Of a stretch of DNA of 34,974 bases, positions 23,428 through 32,235 are shown piece by piece. This DNA is from Amycolatopsis anabasis (GTDB taxonomy: Bacteria > Actinomycetota > Actinomycetes > Mycobacteriales > Pseudonocardiaceae), in the NCBI RefSeq assembly GCF_009765355.1, contig NZ_VTHK01000077.1:1-34974 (forward strand), given 5' to 3'. Within the stretch, counting starts at the first letter, position 1. Each line of letters starts with the position of its first letter. The notes under the pieces were generated by a model. The model was not told the origin of the DNA. It made no database searches and worked only from the letters and a program-made list of their open reading frames with translations. Made by a program: the position numbers and the translations under genes.

Positions 23428-25634
23428 GACGCTGCTTCCTCGGTCCCGCTGGCGGCGTCGATCTCGGCCACGACCCGTTCCGCGCGGGCAAGCTGAGCGT
23501 GCAGGCGTGCCCGTTCGGTTGTTTGCCGGCGGGCAAGGTTGCCGAGGAAGACCTTGGTGCTCCTCGCCGACTCTTCCCACACGGGCCGATGGCACGCGTG
23601 GTGGGTGGCCTGGGGGCAGCGGGCCGAGTCACACATACCGGCCAGCGGCCTATCAGCGGTCGGGGTTCCGGCCAGTTTCAAGCACAGCGCCTTGGCTGGG
23701 TCGGCGAACCAGCAAACATTAGCGACTCCGAGGTGCAACGTCTTCGCACGTTTCGCCAGCAGGGTCACGATTTCCCGGTCACCACGCTTGACGTTCGGCG
23801 AGGCCTGGGGCTGCGTGCGCAGTTGCTCGTCGACGGAGTCGAAGAATTCGGTGAGATCGCGGGCACCGGGACCGGCCGGGAGGATGCCCGCCCGGTAATC
23901 TTCAAATGCTTGAATTGTCAGATCGAGGTTGCGTGCCTGTTCTTCCTTGGCGATCTCGGCGAGGAAGAACGCCTGGGAGCCGCCCGGTCGTGCGGCGTAT
24001 CCCTCCGTCGTGGCGACCGACACGTGCTTGAGGTGGACTTTCGCCGCGAGGAGCCCGCCGGGCCGGTGCGCCAATTCCAGCGCGAGCGACCGGCGCATCA
24101 TGCGCACGGTAATCGCATCATCGGGGATCGGAGCAAGCCCGAGACGCTGCCCGTCGGTGCCGTTGACCCAGTCCCGGAACCCCCGTATCCGTTGCCCGAA
24201 GTTCAGCTTGCCCCTCCCGAACAGATGCGTCTGGGCATCCGGCTCGTCCAGCAACTGGCGCAGCAAACCGAGAGCGTGGTGGACTTCTGCGACCACGACC
24301 CACTCGTCCCACGTGCCGCCGTGCGGCTCGCCCTTGATGCGTTTGCTCTTGACCCGGTAGTGGACCAGCCCTTCGGCGACCTGCACCGGCGGCAGGCGGC
24401 AATCGACCGGCAACTCGGTGATCTCACTCATCCGCATCCCGGTGACAGCCGCAACCACGACCAGGCAGGCCGTGCGGACCCGCTCGATCAGCCACACGAC
24501 CTTGGTGTGCGCGGGTATTGGCAGCGTCCACGGCACCTGCCCGGCACCGTCAGCGCGCGGTACGAGCGCCGCGTTCCGTGCGACCGGGTGCTCAACGCCG
24601 ACCCGGACCGCGGCCGCGGCGAGTTCGGCCCGGATGTCGTCGGGTGGCTTGAGGCCCATGGGGTTACGGATTCCCGCTTCCAGCGCGAGCTGTTTGACGC
24701 TGACACGCAGCAGGGGATCGTGCGGATCCCATCCGTGGGCCAGCCGGCTGCCGACTTGCTCGTCGGAGGTGGCGGGCAGCGGTTCGCCTCGTGCGACATA
24801 GCGCTGCACGAGCTTGGAGATCACCGGCCAGCGTCCCTCGAGACCGGGGTAGCGGTCGAAGCGGCGTTCCCACGCCGCCTCGCGGCGCCGCTCGGACGTG
24901 CGCAGCACGAGCACCTGGGGCGCGAGGCGTTCGATGACGTAGAAGGCGGCGGCCAGCAGCGGCTGCAGCACCTCGGGCCGGACCGGCGGCGTGCTGTTCT
25001 CGGCACGGGATTTGGCCCCGGCGACTTGCTGCGCGGCGCGACCGGGCCAGGGCTCGAAGCCGGGGCGGTACCCGCCCGTGGTGAAGAGGTCGGCGTAGGC
25101 GGCGAGTTCCTTGACCGCCAGGACGGCTTGATGCCGGTAGTCCGGTGTGGTCGGTCGCGTAATCCTTCCGTGGCGGTCATGACTGTGGTGGCACCACTGC
25201 AGGAAGGCGTCACAGTGGTCCTGGCCGACCTCGGCCAGATCCGATACCCCGCGGTCGGCGAGCCAGGTAAACCAGCGGCGCACATGGAACAGCCGCTGAT
25301 GGCAGGTCGACACCGTGCGCGGGGTCCGATAGGCGCGCGGCAAGACCCGGACTTGTTCGTGGCGTGGTGCCAGCAACGCGAAGATGTATTCCTTGGCGAG
25401 CAGACGCCAACTCGGGTTCGGGATTGTCGAGAAGTCCAGCTTTTGTCCGCCCGACTCCTGGTGACGGGGCATTCCAGCCACACAGGTGAAATCCCACAGG
25501 TCGTGGTCGAACCGCGGCCGCCCCTTACGCCGGTGAGGTTCGACGGTCAACCCTGCCGCCGCGCAGATATCGAGCCCCGCCAACGCCGACACACCCGGGA
25601 CCAGGTCGGGCTTGCTGTGCTGGCGGTTGCTCAT
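23424..25634 (-). CDS. Tyrosine recombinase 3 with C-terminal zinc-binding domain
   Basis: 736 residues. The N-terminal half is an extended DNA-binding region. The catalytic core has box I Arg401 in TGMRMSEI, a box II variant RMMRRSLALELA (511-522), where the usual H-x-L-R-H histidine is replaced, and LKHVSVATTEGY, supplying His537 and the nucleophile Tyr546. The last 90 residues carry a Cys/His cluster (CWFADPAKALC, then CDSARCPQATHHACH) likely to bind zinc, followed by a coiled coil. The start ATG overlaps the stop of recombinase 2 as ATGA. It is larger than phage integrases and like the TnpB-type partner of Tn554-like and related actinobacterial multi-recombinase units. Confidence 0.85.
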   Translation of the reverse strand: MSNRQHSKPDLVPGVSALAGLDICAAAGLTVEPHRRKGRPRFDHDLWDFTCVAGMPRHQESGGQKLDFSTIPNPSWRLLAKEYIFALLAPRHEQVRVLPRAYRTPRTVSTCHQRLFHVRRWFTWLADRGVSDLAEVGQDHCDAFLQWCHHSHDRHGRITRPTTPDYRHQAVLAVKELAAYADLFTTGGYRPGFEPWPGRAAQQVAGAKSRAENSTPPVRPEVLQPLLAAAFYVIERLAPQVLVLRTSERRREAAWERRFDRYPGLEGRWPVISKLVQRYVARGEPLPATSDEQVGSRLAHGWDPHDPLLRVSVKQLALEAGIRNPMGLKPPDDIRAELAAAAVRVGVEHPVARNAALVPRADGAGQVPWTLPIPAHTKVVWLIERVRTACLVVVAAVTGMRMSEITELPVDCRLPPVQVAEGLVHYRVKSKRIKGEPHGGTWDEWVVVAEVHHALGLLRQLLDEPDAQTHLFGRGKLNFGQRIRGFRDWVNGTDGQRLGLAPIPDDAITVRMMRRSLALELAHRPGGLLAAKVHLKHVSVATTEGYAARPGGSQAFFLAEIAKEEQARNLDLTIQAFEDYRAGILPAGPGARDLTEFFDSVDEQLRTQPQASPNVKRGDREIVTLLAKRAKTLHLGVANVCWFADPAKALCLKLAGTPTADRPLAGMCDSARCPQATHHACHRPVWEESARSTKVFLGNLARRQTTERARLHAQLARAERVVAEIDAASGTEEAAS

Positions 25635-27373
25635 ACGGTGGTCTCCTCGGCGCGCAGGGGCAGTTCGTCATCGGTGTCGGCAACCTGGTCGGCGGCTTGG
25701 GCGAGGGCCTCGGCCGGAAAGTGCGAGGGTGAGAGGATGTGGTCCAGCCGGGTGGCGTAGGGCCCGAAGACCGCCATGAAGTGCGCGGCCGGCATCTGCT
25801 TCCACTGGCGGGCGAAGAACGCCTTGAGCCGCAGCAGGTTGGGCAGGTGCCGGGGCGCGAACAGCGCGAGTGGGCACAGCAGGCACACCCAGGGACGGGC
25901 CGGGCACGGTTTGCCCGTCGGCCCGTGCAGGCCGGACAGCTGGTCGGCGCACGCGGCAGTGAACACGTCGCGCTCCCCAGCCAACAGTTCAGCGATGACC
26001 GCGTGGTCCAGGTGCAGCCGTTCGACAGTGTCCGGGTAGCGCTCGGCGAACCGCGCGGCCTCCTCGGCATCCAGCACCACCGGTGGCTGTGCTCGCCGGA
26101 CCATGTCGTTCTGCGCGTCTTCGATGATCGCGTCTACCGCGTTCTTCTGGGCGGGCGTGGACACCTGGAGGTAGTGGTCGCCCTCCACCTGCGGGGAATG
26201 GTTGGGGTCGATGGTCGCCCGCGAACTGCCTCGCCAACCGCGGCGGTCCCGCAGCGACTCGAAGGTGGTGCGGATGCGATGGCCGTGCAGACGCAGCGGC
26301 GCACCGGCGTCGTCGAGCAGGCCCTGGCGGCGCACCCACCTGCTCCCCGGCTCGACCGGCCCGGCCGCCCACCGCAGTTGCCCGGTAGGCAGGAAGCGCA
26401 CCCACAACTCCTCCCGCAGGGGTTCGGGAGCGTGCGCCCGGGTCACCGAGGAATGCTCCAGCCATTGCCGCAGCAGCCGGCTCGCCGCGACCGACAGCGT
26501 GAGGCCCTCCGCTGCGGTGCGGCCTTTCACATAGTCCAGCAGCACGGTGACATCTCCCGCCCACTCGATACCGCCGAGGCCCAATGCGCCCAGGCCGTCC
26601 GGGACGATGCCGGTGTAGGCGCCGAACAGCACCTGATACGCCTTGACCACCTCCGTCGGCGGGAACAAGTCGGCCACCGCTTCGACAATGCCGCCGGGAT
26701 ACAACTCCGGCGGGACCGCGTCGGGCCGGTGGCCGCAGCGGCGCTCGCGCGTCCCCAGCACCCGACCCGCGTCCGGGCCGCGATGCAACAGCAGCCACTG
26801 CACGCTGTCCGCGCTCCAGCCCGAAGTCCGGGGATCTGCCGCTCGCTCGGCCATGGCGCGAGCGTCCCGATAGCCGGCAAACGACGTCCGAATCATCGAC
26901 CGGCACGTTTCGATCAACCGGGACCACTCGGTTTCGGTGTAGGGCTGCAGCGACCTCCGGTTCGATCGGAAGTTCGGGTTGTACAGTCGCCCGTCGACCA
27001 GCTCCCGAACATCCGGGCGCAGCATGTCGTGCAAGTCGTCCAGGCGCCGCAACAGGATCCGCCCCAACGACTCGGTCTGATGCCGGGCACCCATCCACAA
27101 CTCGGCGACCCGCGCTCGGGTCAGATCCTCCGCACTGCCCCGAAAACCCGCCCGCCCAAGCCGCGACAGCAGGTCCCGCACCGCGGTCAGGTACGTCTCG
27201 ATCGTGCGGGCGGAGTCAAGCCGACCGTGCGGATGCACCAAGTCGGCCAGAGCGACCAGCAACTGGCGAGCCAACACCACATTGGAACACGGTCCCAGGT
27301 AGGCCACCTGCGTGGTGCCGTTGCTGAACGTGCACGTGATGCCCAGGGGGTCATCGATCACCGTCGCGGGCAT
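25631..27373 (-). CDS. Tyrosine recombinase 2 (degenerate active site)
   Basis: 580 residues. The recombinase fold is recognisable from HRIRTTFESLRDR (box II region) and HSPQVEGDHYLQ, which offers the last histidine and the nucleophile tyrosine. At the box I position the sequence reads TGIVPDGLGAL, without the expected arginine. It may therefore be a structural partner or depend on the other recombinases in trans. The C-terminal region has CPARPWVCLLCPLALFAPRH, a possible zinc site. It starts at ATG 27373, one base overlapping the stop of recombinase 1 (TGATG), and ends overlapping recombinase 3. The missing arginine is seen directly; the functional consequence is inference. Confidence 0.8.
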   Translation of the reverse strand: MPATVIDDPLGITCTFSNGTTQVAYLGPCSNVVLARQLLVALADLVHPHGRLDSARTIETYLTAVRDLLSRLGRAGFRGSAEDLTRARVAELWMGARHQTESLGRILLRRLDDLHDMLRPDVRELVDGRLYNPNFRSNRRSLQPYTETEWSRLIETCRSMIRTSFAGYRDARAMAERAADPRTSGWSADSVQWLLLHRGPDAGRVLGTRERRCGHRPDAVPPELYPGGIVEAVADLFPPTEVVKAYQVLFGAYTGIVPDGLGALGLGGIEWAGDVTVLLDYVKGRTAAEGLTLSVAASRLLRQWLEHSSVTRAHAPEPLREELWVRFLPTGQLRWAAGPVEPGSRWVRRQGLLDDAGAPLRLHGHRIRTTFESLRDRRGWRGSSRATIDPNHSPQVEGDHYLQVSTPAQKNAVDAIIEDAQNDMVRRAQPPVVLDAEEAARFAERYPDTVERLHLDHAVIAELLAGERDVFTAACADQLSGLHGPTGKPCPARPWVCLLCPLALFAPRHLPNLLRLKAFFARQWKQMPAAHFMAVFGPYATRLDHILSPSHFPAEALAQAADQVADTDDELPLRAEETTV

Positions 27374-28827
27374 CAGATCCCGACCTCCTCAGCGAATTCC
27401 TCATCCGCTTCGCGTTCCGCCTCCGCTGTTACGATCAGTCCCTCGGCGTGACTGGCACGCTCGTAGGCATCCCGGTAGATCCGCGTCATGTCCAGACGCC
27501 GCAGGTACGCCTCGGTGGTCAGAACCGAGGAATGGCCAAGCAAATCACGCAACACCATCAACGGGTCTGCTTTGGACAAATACAAGGCCAGCGCCGCATC
27601 CTCGTCGGTGTCCTTGACCAGTTTCGCGACCTGTGCATAGTGGCCACGCACCAGACTTTCCAGAGTTCGCAACGAAAACGTATGGCGAAGACGGTGCGGG
27701 TGGACGTTGGGAAACCGGGGTTCATCCTGTGCGCGGATCCGGTCGCAGGTCCGAGAGAACACGGTCGGCCACGCCGTGAACGGACCGCCGTCGCGGCGCA
27801 GCGCAAGCAGCATCGCCCCGCCGTCGGGCGCCACCAGCCGACGTCGCTCGGCGGGCCGCAACACCGACCACGCCACCCGGGTGCCGTTGACCCGCCCACC
27901 GCGCGCGTCGGCTTCGGTCACCACCAACGGCTCACCCCAGGACGGCGGTGGCTGCCACACCGAGCCCGCCGCAGCCACCGCCCGCTCAAGATCCAGATAG
28001 CGGTACACCTCGGCCAGTACCTCGTAGTCGACCCACGTCGTCCGAAACTTGCGCCCCTTGGTTACCCCAGCCGGAACCGGAAACGGCACCGGCAGCCTCG
28101 GCGGCCGCGCCGGAAGCGGCGGCAACTCCCACGGCAGCAGATACGTGAACTCCTGCAGCCGCAGACCGCTCGAGAGCGCCAATTGACCAACCGCCGCATT
28201 GCGCGCGAGCTCCCGCCCCCGATAACAGGTGTCCTCCTGCCCATCCGACCTCAAACCGGACAGCGCCTTGACGAACAAGTCGGCGAAATCCCGCTCTAGG
28301 TATTTGATCGTGACGTGCTGTTTCGCCTGGCGTCGCAGGGCCTGGTTGACCCGCACCTCCCGTACGCGGTCGCCGAAGGCGGTGACCGCGTACTTGTAGG
28401 TGAACGGCTCCGCGGAGGCATACCCCTCGGCGACAGCCCACCGGTAGAAAGCACCCAAGATCGCCGTGTGCTGGTTCCACGTCGACGCTTCGAACCGAGC
28501 CCCCAGCGGCCCACACGCCCGGTGCACCGCGTAGGCGCTTAGCGCCGACTTCAACGCGTCCCGACCATCAAACAGCCGCGCGCCGTGCCCACGCAGGAAG
28601 TCCAGCCACTGCCGCACGGCCCGGGCGTAGGACACCCACGAGTTTGGGGCCGGACAACCATTCGTGGGCAACTCTCGAAGCCACCGGTTCACCGCCACCG
28701 TCGGCCGTGGACCCGCCGCGTCCTCGAACAGCAGATCGTCGTCAACGAGTACCGGCATCCGCTCCGGGATGGTCGGTCTGGCCGACACATCCCAGGACTC
28801 CCACCCTGTGCCCACAAAGAAGATCAT
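27373..28827 (-). CDS. Tyrosine recombinase 1 (complete active site)
   Basis: 484 residues from ATG 28827 (GTGGAG directly before it; TTG at 28869 and a nearby GTG at 28833 are alternatives). It carries the full catalytic set: Arg223 in SSGLRLQEF, His378-x-x-Arg381-His382 in PHRLRHTF, His432 in LGHSSVLTTEAY and the nucleophile Tyr441. The N-terminal SAM-like core-binding domain is visible around WVSYARAVRQWLDFLRGHGA. It is the first gene of the recombinase operon and presumably the main cleaving enzyme of a site-specific mobile element. Only 75 bases separate this start from the truncated PAPS-like gene upstream. Confidence 0.88.
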   Translation of the reverse strand: MIFFVGTGWESWDVSARPTIPERMPVLVDDDLLFEDAAGPRPTVAVNRWLRELPTNGCPAPNSWVSYARAVRQWLDFLRGHGARLFDGRDALKSALSAYAVHRACGPLGARFEASTWNQHTAILGAFYRWAVAEGYASAEPFTYKYAVTAFGDRVREVRVNQALRRQAKQHVTIKYLERDFADLFVKALSGLRSDGQEDTCYRGRELARNAAVGQLALSSGLRLQEFTYLLPWELPPLPARPPRLPVPFPVPAGVTKGRKFRTTWVDYEVLAEVYRYLDLERAVAAAGSVWQPPPSWGEPLVVTEADARGGRVNGTRVAWSVLRPAERRRLVAPDGGAMLLALRRDGGPFTAWPTVFSRTCDRIRAQDEPRFPNVHPHRLRHTFSLRTLESLVRGHYAQVAKLVKDTDEDAALALYLSKADPLMVLRDLLGHSSVLTTEAYLRRLDMTRIYRDAYERASHAEGLIVTAEAEREADEEFAEEVGI

Positions 28828-28902
28828 CTCCACGAAGCGACCATAGGTTCGAGACGCGGCGGAGTGCAAAGCATAAACCGGGCCTGTCCCTAGTGGACTC
28901 GG

Positions 28903-29511
28903 CTAATCGAGACACGACCACAATGCACGGATAAACCAGTTCCATTCGATCAGCGGGTGCACAGGGTCGCGGGTCTGCGTCGCGTAGACGTCGTCTTTCT
29001 CCGCACGGGACCGTTCGTCGCGGTTGTACCCGATGACGTGGGTGTACTCCCTGCCCGGGAACTCGGTCAGGATGAACCGATCGAGCACAAAACCTTTGAA
29101 CCGGAGCGAGCACTTGCGATCGGACAACTGCGGGGTGATCCCGTTGGCCTCGTTGTGCTGGGCCAGAGTCCAGGGTCCTTTGTGGTGCATCACCCGGGGC
29201 GTGGTGGTGTCATCGAGGATCTCGATGCCGTCACGCTCCAGCGGGCCCCGCCGGGCGAGCTGAACCAGCCGAACACCGCGGTCGCGTAGCAACGGGAGGA
29301 TGAACCGCTGGGAGTCGCGCAGAGTGTCATCGAACTCGGATCCGACCACGGCGTGCAGCACCACAATGTTCGAGGGGTTCACGCCGTGCTTGTCCGGCTC
29401 GGTTAAGACCTCGGTCAGGTAGGCACTGCTCTCGCCCCCGGCGCCCCACGACACGATGTGCAGTGGTGGACGGTCGGTGTGGTCGAGATCGAACAGGGTC
29501 GGCGTGCTCAC
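28903..29511 (-). CDS. PAPS-reductase-like (adenine nucleotide alpha-hydrolase) protein, C-terminally truncated
   Basis: 202 residues from a GTG at 29511 that overlaps the stop of the LuxR-type gene as GTGA. The PP-loop reads VSWGAGGESSAYL, a variant of S-G-G-x-D-S. Later come NIVVLHAVVGSEFDD, DRKCSLRFKG with a conserved cysteine, IGYNRDERSRA and HPLIEWNW. In the PAPS-reductase/DndC-like superfamily, P-L-I-E-W begins a C-terminal helical region that is missing here: the protein ends nine residues later in unrelated sequence. The break lies just before the recombinase operon. Family members activate or transfer sulfur, or modify DNA or RNA; some belong to phages and mobile elements. The product is uncertain and may be inactive. 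Confidence 0.7.
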   Translation of the reverse strand: MSTPTLFDLDHTDRPPLHIVSWGAGGESSAYLTEVLTEPDKHGVNPSNIVVLHAVVGSEFDDTLRDSQRFILPLLRDRGVRLVQLARRGPLERDGIEILDDTTTPRVMHHKGPWTLAQHNEANGITPQLSDRKCSLRFKGFVLDRFILTEFPGREYTHVIGYNRDERSRAEKDDVYATQTRDPVHPLIEWNWFIRALWSCLD

Positions 29512-29888
29512 TGGGGGTCCCGCGCGGTATCGGCTCGGCGTCGGGAGGGCGCGGAGGTGATGGCCCTCGGCGACGGAGGCTGGGTGTGCTGTTGAGCGGA
29601 GGTCGAACCGGATTCGGGCGCGGCCGCCGGTGGCGGGGGTGTTAAGGGTGACTGGGTTTCCGTGCTGATGGGTTGGGGGCGGCCTTGGAAGATCCCGACG
29701 TGGTAGGCGATCGCGACGGCGTGCGCGCGGTTGCGCGCGCCGAGCTTGCGCAAGATGTTCTTGGCGTGAGTCCGGATGGTCTCGTGGGATCGGACCAGGA
29801 TGGTGGCGATCTGGTGGTTGTCCCGTCCCCGTGCGATCTCTTGCAGCACGAGGAGTTCGGTCTCGCTGAGCTTGTTGCGCTTGTTCAT
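29508..29888 (-). CDS. LuxR-type helix-turn-helix protein, DNA-binding domain only
   Basis: 126 residues from ATG 29888 with GGAGG six bases upstream. Residues 6-65 form a GerE/LuxR helix-turn-helix (LSETELLVLQEIARGRDNHQ, then VRSHETIRTHAKNILRKLGA and RNRAHAVAIAY). There is no receiver or ligand domain. The C-terminal half is proline/serine/threonine-rich and disordered. It is coupled to the PAPS-like gene by a GTGA overlap. Such short LuxR-type proteins are common regulators in actinomycete mobile elements. Its targets may include the promoters of this block (inference). Confidence 0.85.
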   Translation of the reverse strand: MNKRNKLSETELLVLQEIARGRDNHQIATILVRSHETIRTHAKNILRKLGARNRAHAVAIAYHVGIFQGRPQPISTETQSPLTPPPPAAAPESGSTSAQQHTQPPSPRAITSAPSRRRADTARDPQ

Positions 29889-29958
29889 CGTCGGCCTCCG
29901 AGAACGACGGGCACGACCGAGAGCACGCGGCACATTGGGGTGCGGGGTGGAGAAAGAG

Positions 29959-30003
29959 GGGTCCGGTCGGCCACCGCGGCGCGTGCGGCGGCCGACCGGA
30001 CCC
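29959..30003. other. 19-bp near-perfect hairpin upstream of the LuxR-type gene
   Basis: Arms 29959-29977 and 29985-30003 match at 18 of 19 positions around a seven-base loop. It lies about 70 bases upstream of the LuxR-type start, in the same gap as structured element A. It may be a terminator of the upstream gene or a regulatory leader. Confidence 0.75.
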
Positions 30004-30080
30004 GAACCGGGAACCGGCGCTTCGGGGGCAGACGCGCCAGGCTCGGGGATCCCGGTTCATTCCGGTGGCCTCGGGTCGGG

Positions 30081-30209
30081 CGTGGACGTCCGCGGATCAC
30101 CAGGCCCCAGCGCCACGGCGGTCAAGGCCCCCGGACAGCCCGGGTGCGGACGCGGTGGGTGCTGGGTCTTGACCGCCGGCGCGGGCCTGGTCGCGTGATG
30201 ACGTCCACG
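30081..30209. repeat. Structured intergenic element, copy A
   Basis: A 129-base element folding into one long interrupted hairpin. CGTGGACGT (30081-30089) pairs with ACGTCCACG (30201-30209). CCAGGCCC (30100-30107) pairs with GGGCCTGG (30183-30190), and GGCGGTCAAG (30117-30126) with CTTGACCGCC (30168-30177). A homologous element lies at 32236-32361: stems are conserved and the apical loops differ. The rest of the 29889-30263 gap holds the hairpin at 29959-30003 and a small dyad CGCCCCG/CGGGGCG at 30208-30237, probably the terminator of the zinc-ribbon gene. Confidence 0.8.
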
Positions 30210-30263
30210 CCCCGCCCCGACGGCCAACCCCGGGGCGCCCCTCGGATCGCCGTGAGCGCCGGG

Positions 30264-30920
30264 TCAGGATTGGTCCCATCCGGTGCGCGCGGCCCACGCG
30301 GCGAGTGCGTGCGCTGCCTCGTGCGGGGTGCTGTAGGTGGGTTCCTCGGCTAGGGGCAGGTCGGGACGGATCGTTCCGCCGGTGAGGTCGCGCGCGAGAT
30401 AGCGCTCGGTCACGCCGCTGGTGGTGCGCCGGACGGTGCCGATCCCGACACCGCGGACCGAGATACGCCAGGTGTGGTCGAACGTGTACGGCGTCGGCGA
30501 CGGTGCGATGGCCGGGTGGTGCTCGGGCCACCGGTAGGCGGCCCACCAGTTGAGGAGCGTGACGTCGAGGACGCGGTCACCGGCGTTCACGATCGCGGTG
30601 ACCGTGTCGCGGGCGACGGCGGCACCGACCAGGTCGGCCAGCCTGGCGTAGGCGTCCCGGGCCGCGGTGATCCGCTCGAGGATCGGGGCGGCCTGGGCGC
30701 GCAGGGTGTCGGCGTCCAACTGCCCGATCTCGCGGTTGCGCTCCTCGTAGGCGGCACGGTCGGTCAGACCGGGGATCCGGTGGGGCGCCAGGGCGTTGAT
30801 GCAGTCGTGGCAACCGTTGCACCGGTAGACGCTGGGATGGGAGACGGCGATGGAGATCCCGGTGCCGGTGTTGTCGCACCCGGGGGTGCCGCACTGGGCA
30901 CCGAAGGTGTTCATGCTCAT
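30264..30920 (-). CDS. Zinc-ribbon-containing hypothetical protein
   Basis: 218 residues. The N-terminus holds four Cys pairs or singles (CGTPGCDNTG near 10-19, YRCNGCHDC near 32-40) that look like a zinc site. The middle is a helical region rich in Asp/Arg/Ala (ITAARDAYARLADLVGAAVA). The end, TPHEAAHALAAWAARTGW, is a predicted helix. ATG 30920 or 30914 follows GAGGAAGGA at some distance. There is no membrane segment. I do not recognise a family; it sits between two gene gaps with large dyads in a mobile-looking block. Confidence 0.7.
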   Translation of the reverse strand: MSMNTFGAQCGTPGCDNTGTGISIAVSHPSVYRCNGCHDCINALAPHRIPGLTDRAAYEERNREIGQLDADTLRAQAAPILERITAARDAYARLADLVGAAVARDTVTAIVNAGDRVLDVTLLNWWAAYRWPEHHPAIAPSPTPYTFDHTWRISVRGVGIGTVRRTTSGVTERYLARDLTGGTIRPDLPLAEEPTYSTPHEAAHALAAWAARTGWDQS

Positions 30921-30946
30921 GACTGGTGGTGTCCTTCCTCAGCGGA

Positions 30947-31053
30947 CGCGGTAGCCGGACGGCGTGGCCGTTGCGGCGCAGGCAAGAACGCAGGGCCGGT
31001 GGCAGACGCGCGGTGAATTGCCCCGGGTACTGGAGCCGGGGAGGGCTACCGCG
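30947..31053. other. Long-range 10-bp dyad in the leader of the zinc-ribbon gene
   Basis: CGCGGTAGCC (30947-30956) is the exact complement of GGCTACCGCG (31044-31053). It lies in the 215-base gap between the DUF932 gene end and the zinc-ribbon gene start. It may close a larger structured leader; this is weaker than elements A and B. Confidence 0.45.
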
Positions 31054-31135
31054 GGTCGGCTGTGGCCCGCAGCTGCGGCGAAGACGTCGCGGGCCCTATG
31101 GCTTCGTGCGGTGGCATCTGGTGTGGACACCAAGT

Positions 31136-32140
31136 TCAGACCGAAGCCAGTACTTTCCCCAGCGTCGCGACGGTGTGCTGGTCGAGCTCGTCGATCGTCC
31201 CGTCGACGGTGCGGGACATGTTGCGTTCAGGCCGGGACGCGTTGCGCACGGTCGCCTCGTGGTGGGTGAAGGTGTTGATCGCCTGCACGACACCCCACGC
31301 GGTGCCGCGCCACGGGCTCACCCGGCTGTCACTGGTCCACAGCCGATGCAGCGTGGAACGTTGGTTCAACGCGGTCGTACGGGATCGGCCGTTGTCCTCC
31401 GGCACCGGGGTGTGGGCGTCCAGGAACGCCTGCCATGCCCGGTCGGTCACGGTGGTTTCGCACAGCGCCTTGACCTCCGCGGCGAAGTCGTCGGCGACGG
31501 TGTGCACCATCGCCAGGGCGTCCCGCGCGTCGACAATGCGGAACGCGCTGTTCTTGCTGTGCTTGACGGAGAACTGCTGGCCGTGCTCGCGCAGCCCGGC
31601 CGCCATCGTGTTGTCACACACGACGTTGGTCACCACCCGCTTATACGTGGTGGAGAGACTGCCGTCTTGGCTGGTGCAGGCCAGCAGATTTGGCCGGAAC
31701 TCGACCCCCTCGGGCGTGGTGACGTTTTCCGGGACCTCCACGGTCACCCATGCCTGCTTGCGCTCGCGCAGCAGCCCGGCGGATCCGATCGCGAGACCAC
31801 CGTCAAGGATCAGACCGACCTTGTTCAGCAGCCAATCCTGGTACTGGTGGATCTCGTACTTGTCGGTGTGGATACCCAGTACATCGCCGTTGTCCGATGC
31901 GGTGACCGCGATCCTGTCAGGCACTCGGCGGTGACCGAACTTGCCCTCCACGAACACAGGTCCCGGCTCGGCGGTCCAATCGAACAGGCGACGCCGCACA
32001 TCGCGCACGGGGATCGCGCCAGGGTAATGGTTGGGCTCACTGCCCTGATCCGAGGCGCGGTAGTGCCAGGCATACCCGCGTTTGTCGGTAAACCCGATCA
32101 GCACGTTGGTGTTGAGCCACTGACTGGTCTCGCGAGACAT
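31136..32140 (-). CDS. DUF932 (phage/plasmid-like TIGR03299-type) protein
   Basis: 334 residues matching DUF932. Diagnostic stretches are HTDKYEIHQYQDWLLNKVGL, a central strand region around VTVEVPENVTTPEGVEFRPN, and RVVTNVVCDNTMAAG (the conserved R-x-V-C-x-N-T), then a helical C-terminus with WGVVQAINTFTHHE. DUF932 proteins are found almost only in phages, plasmids and conjugative elements; their biochemical role is unknown. ATG 32140 is preceded by AGGAGAGG. Element B lies about 100 bases upstream in its leader. It supports the block being an integrated mobile element. Confidence 0.85.
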   Translation of the reverse strand: MSRETSQWLNTNVLIGFTDKRGYAWHYRASDQGSEPNHYPGAIPVRDVRRRLFDWTAEPGPVFVEGKFGHRRVPDRIAVTASDNGDVLGIHTDKYEIHQYQDWLLNKVGLILDGGLAIGSAGLLRERKQAWVTVEVPENVTTPEGVEFRPNLLACTSQDGSLSTTYKRVVTNVVCDNTMAAGLREHGQQFSVKHSKNSAFRIVDARDALAMVHTVADDFAAEVKALCETTVTDRAWQAFLDAHTPVPEDNGRSRTTALNQRSTLHRLWTSDSRVSPWRGTAWGVVQAINTFTHHEATVRNASRPERNMSRTVDGTIDELDQHTVATLGKVLASV

Positions 32141-32235
32141 GAACAACCGTCCTCTCCTGAACGAGGAATCCCCGGGGCAGGCGTCGAGCGCGGAGCAGAA
32201 ACGCCTCCGGGTGCCCGGCGGGCGCCGGGATCGTG

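Noticed and set aside
22978..28869. Simple insertion of the recombinase module into the PAPS-like gene
   Set aside because: The missing C-terminal half of the PAPS-like protein is not present on the other side of the module, so a plain insertion is not supported.
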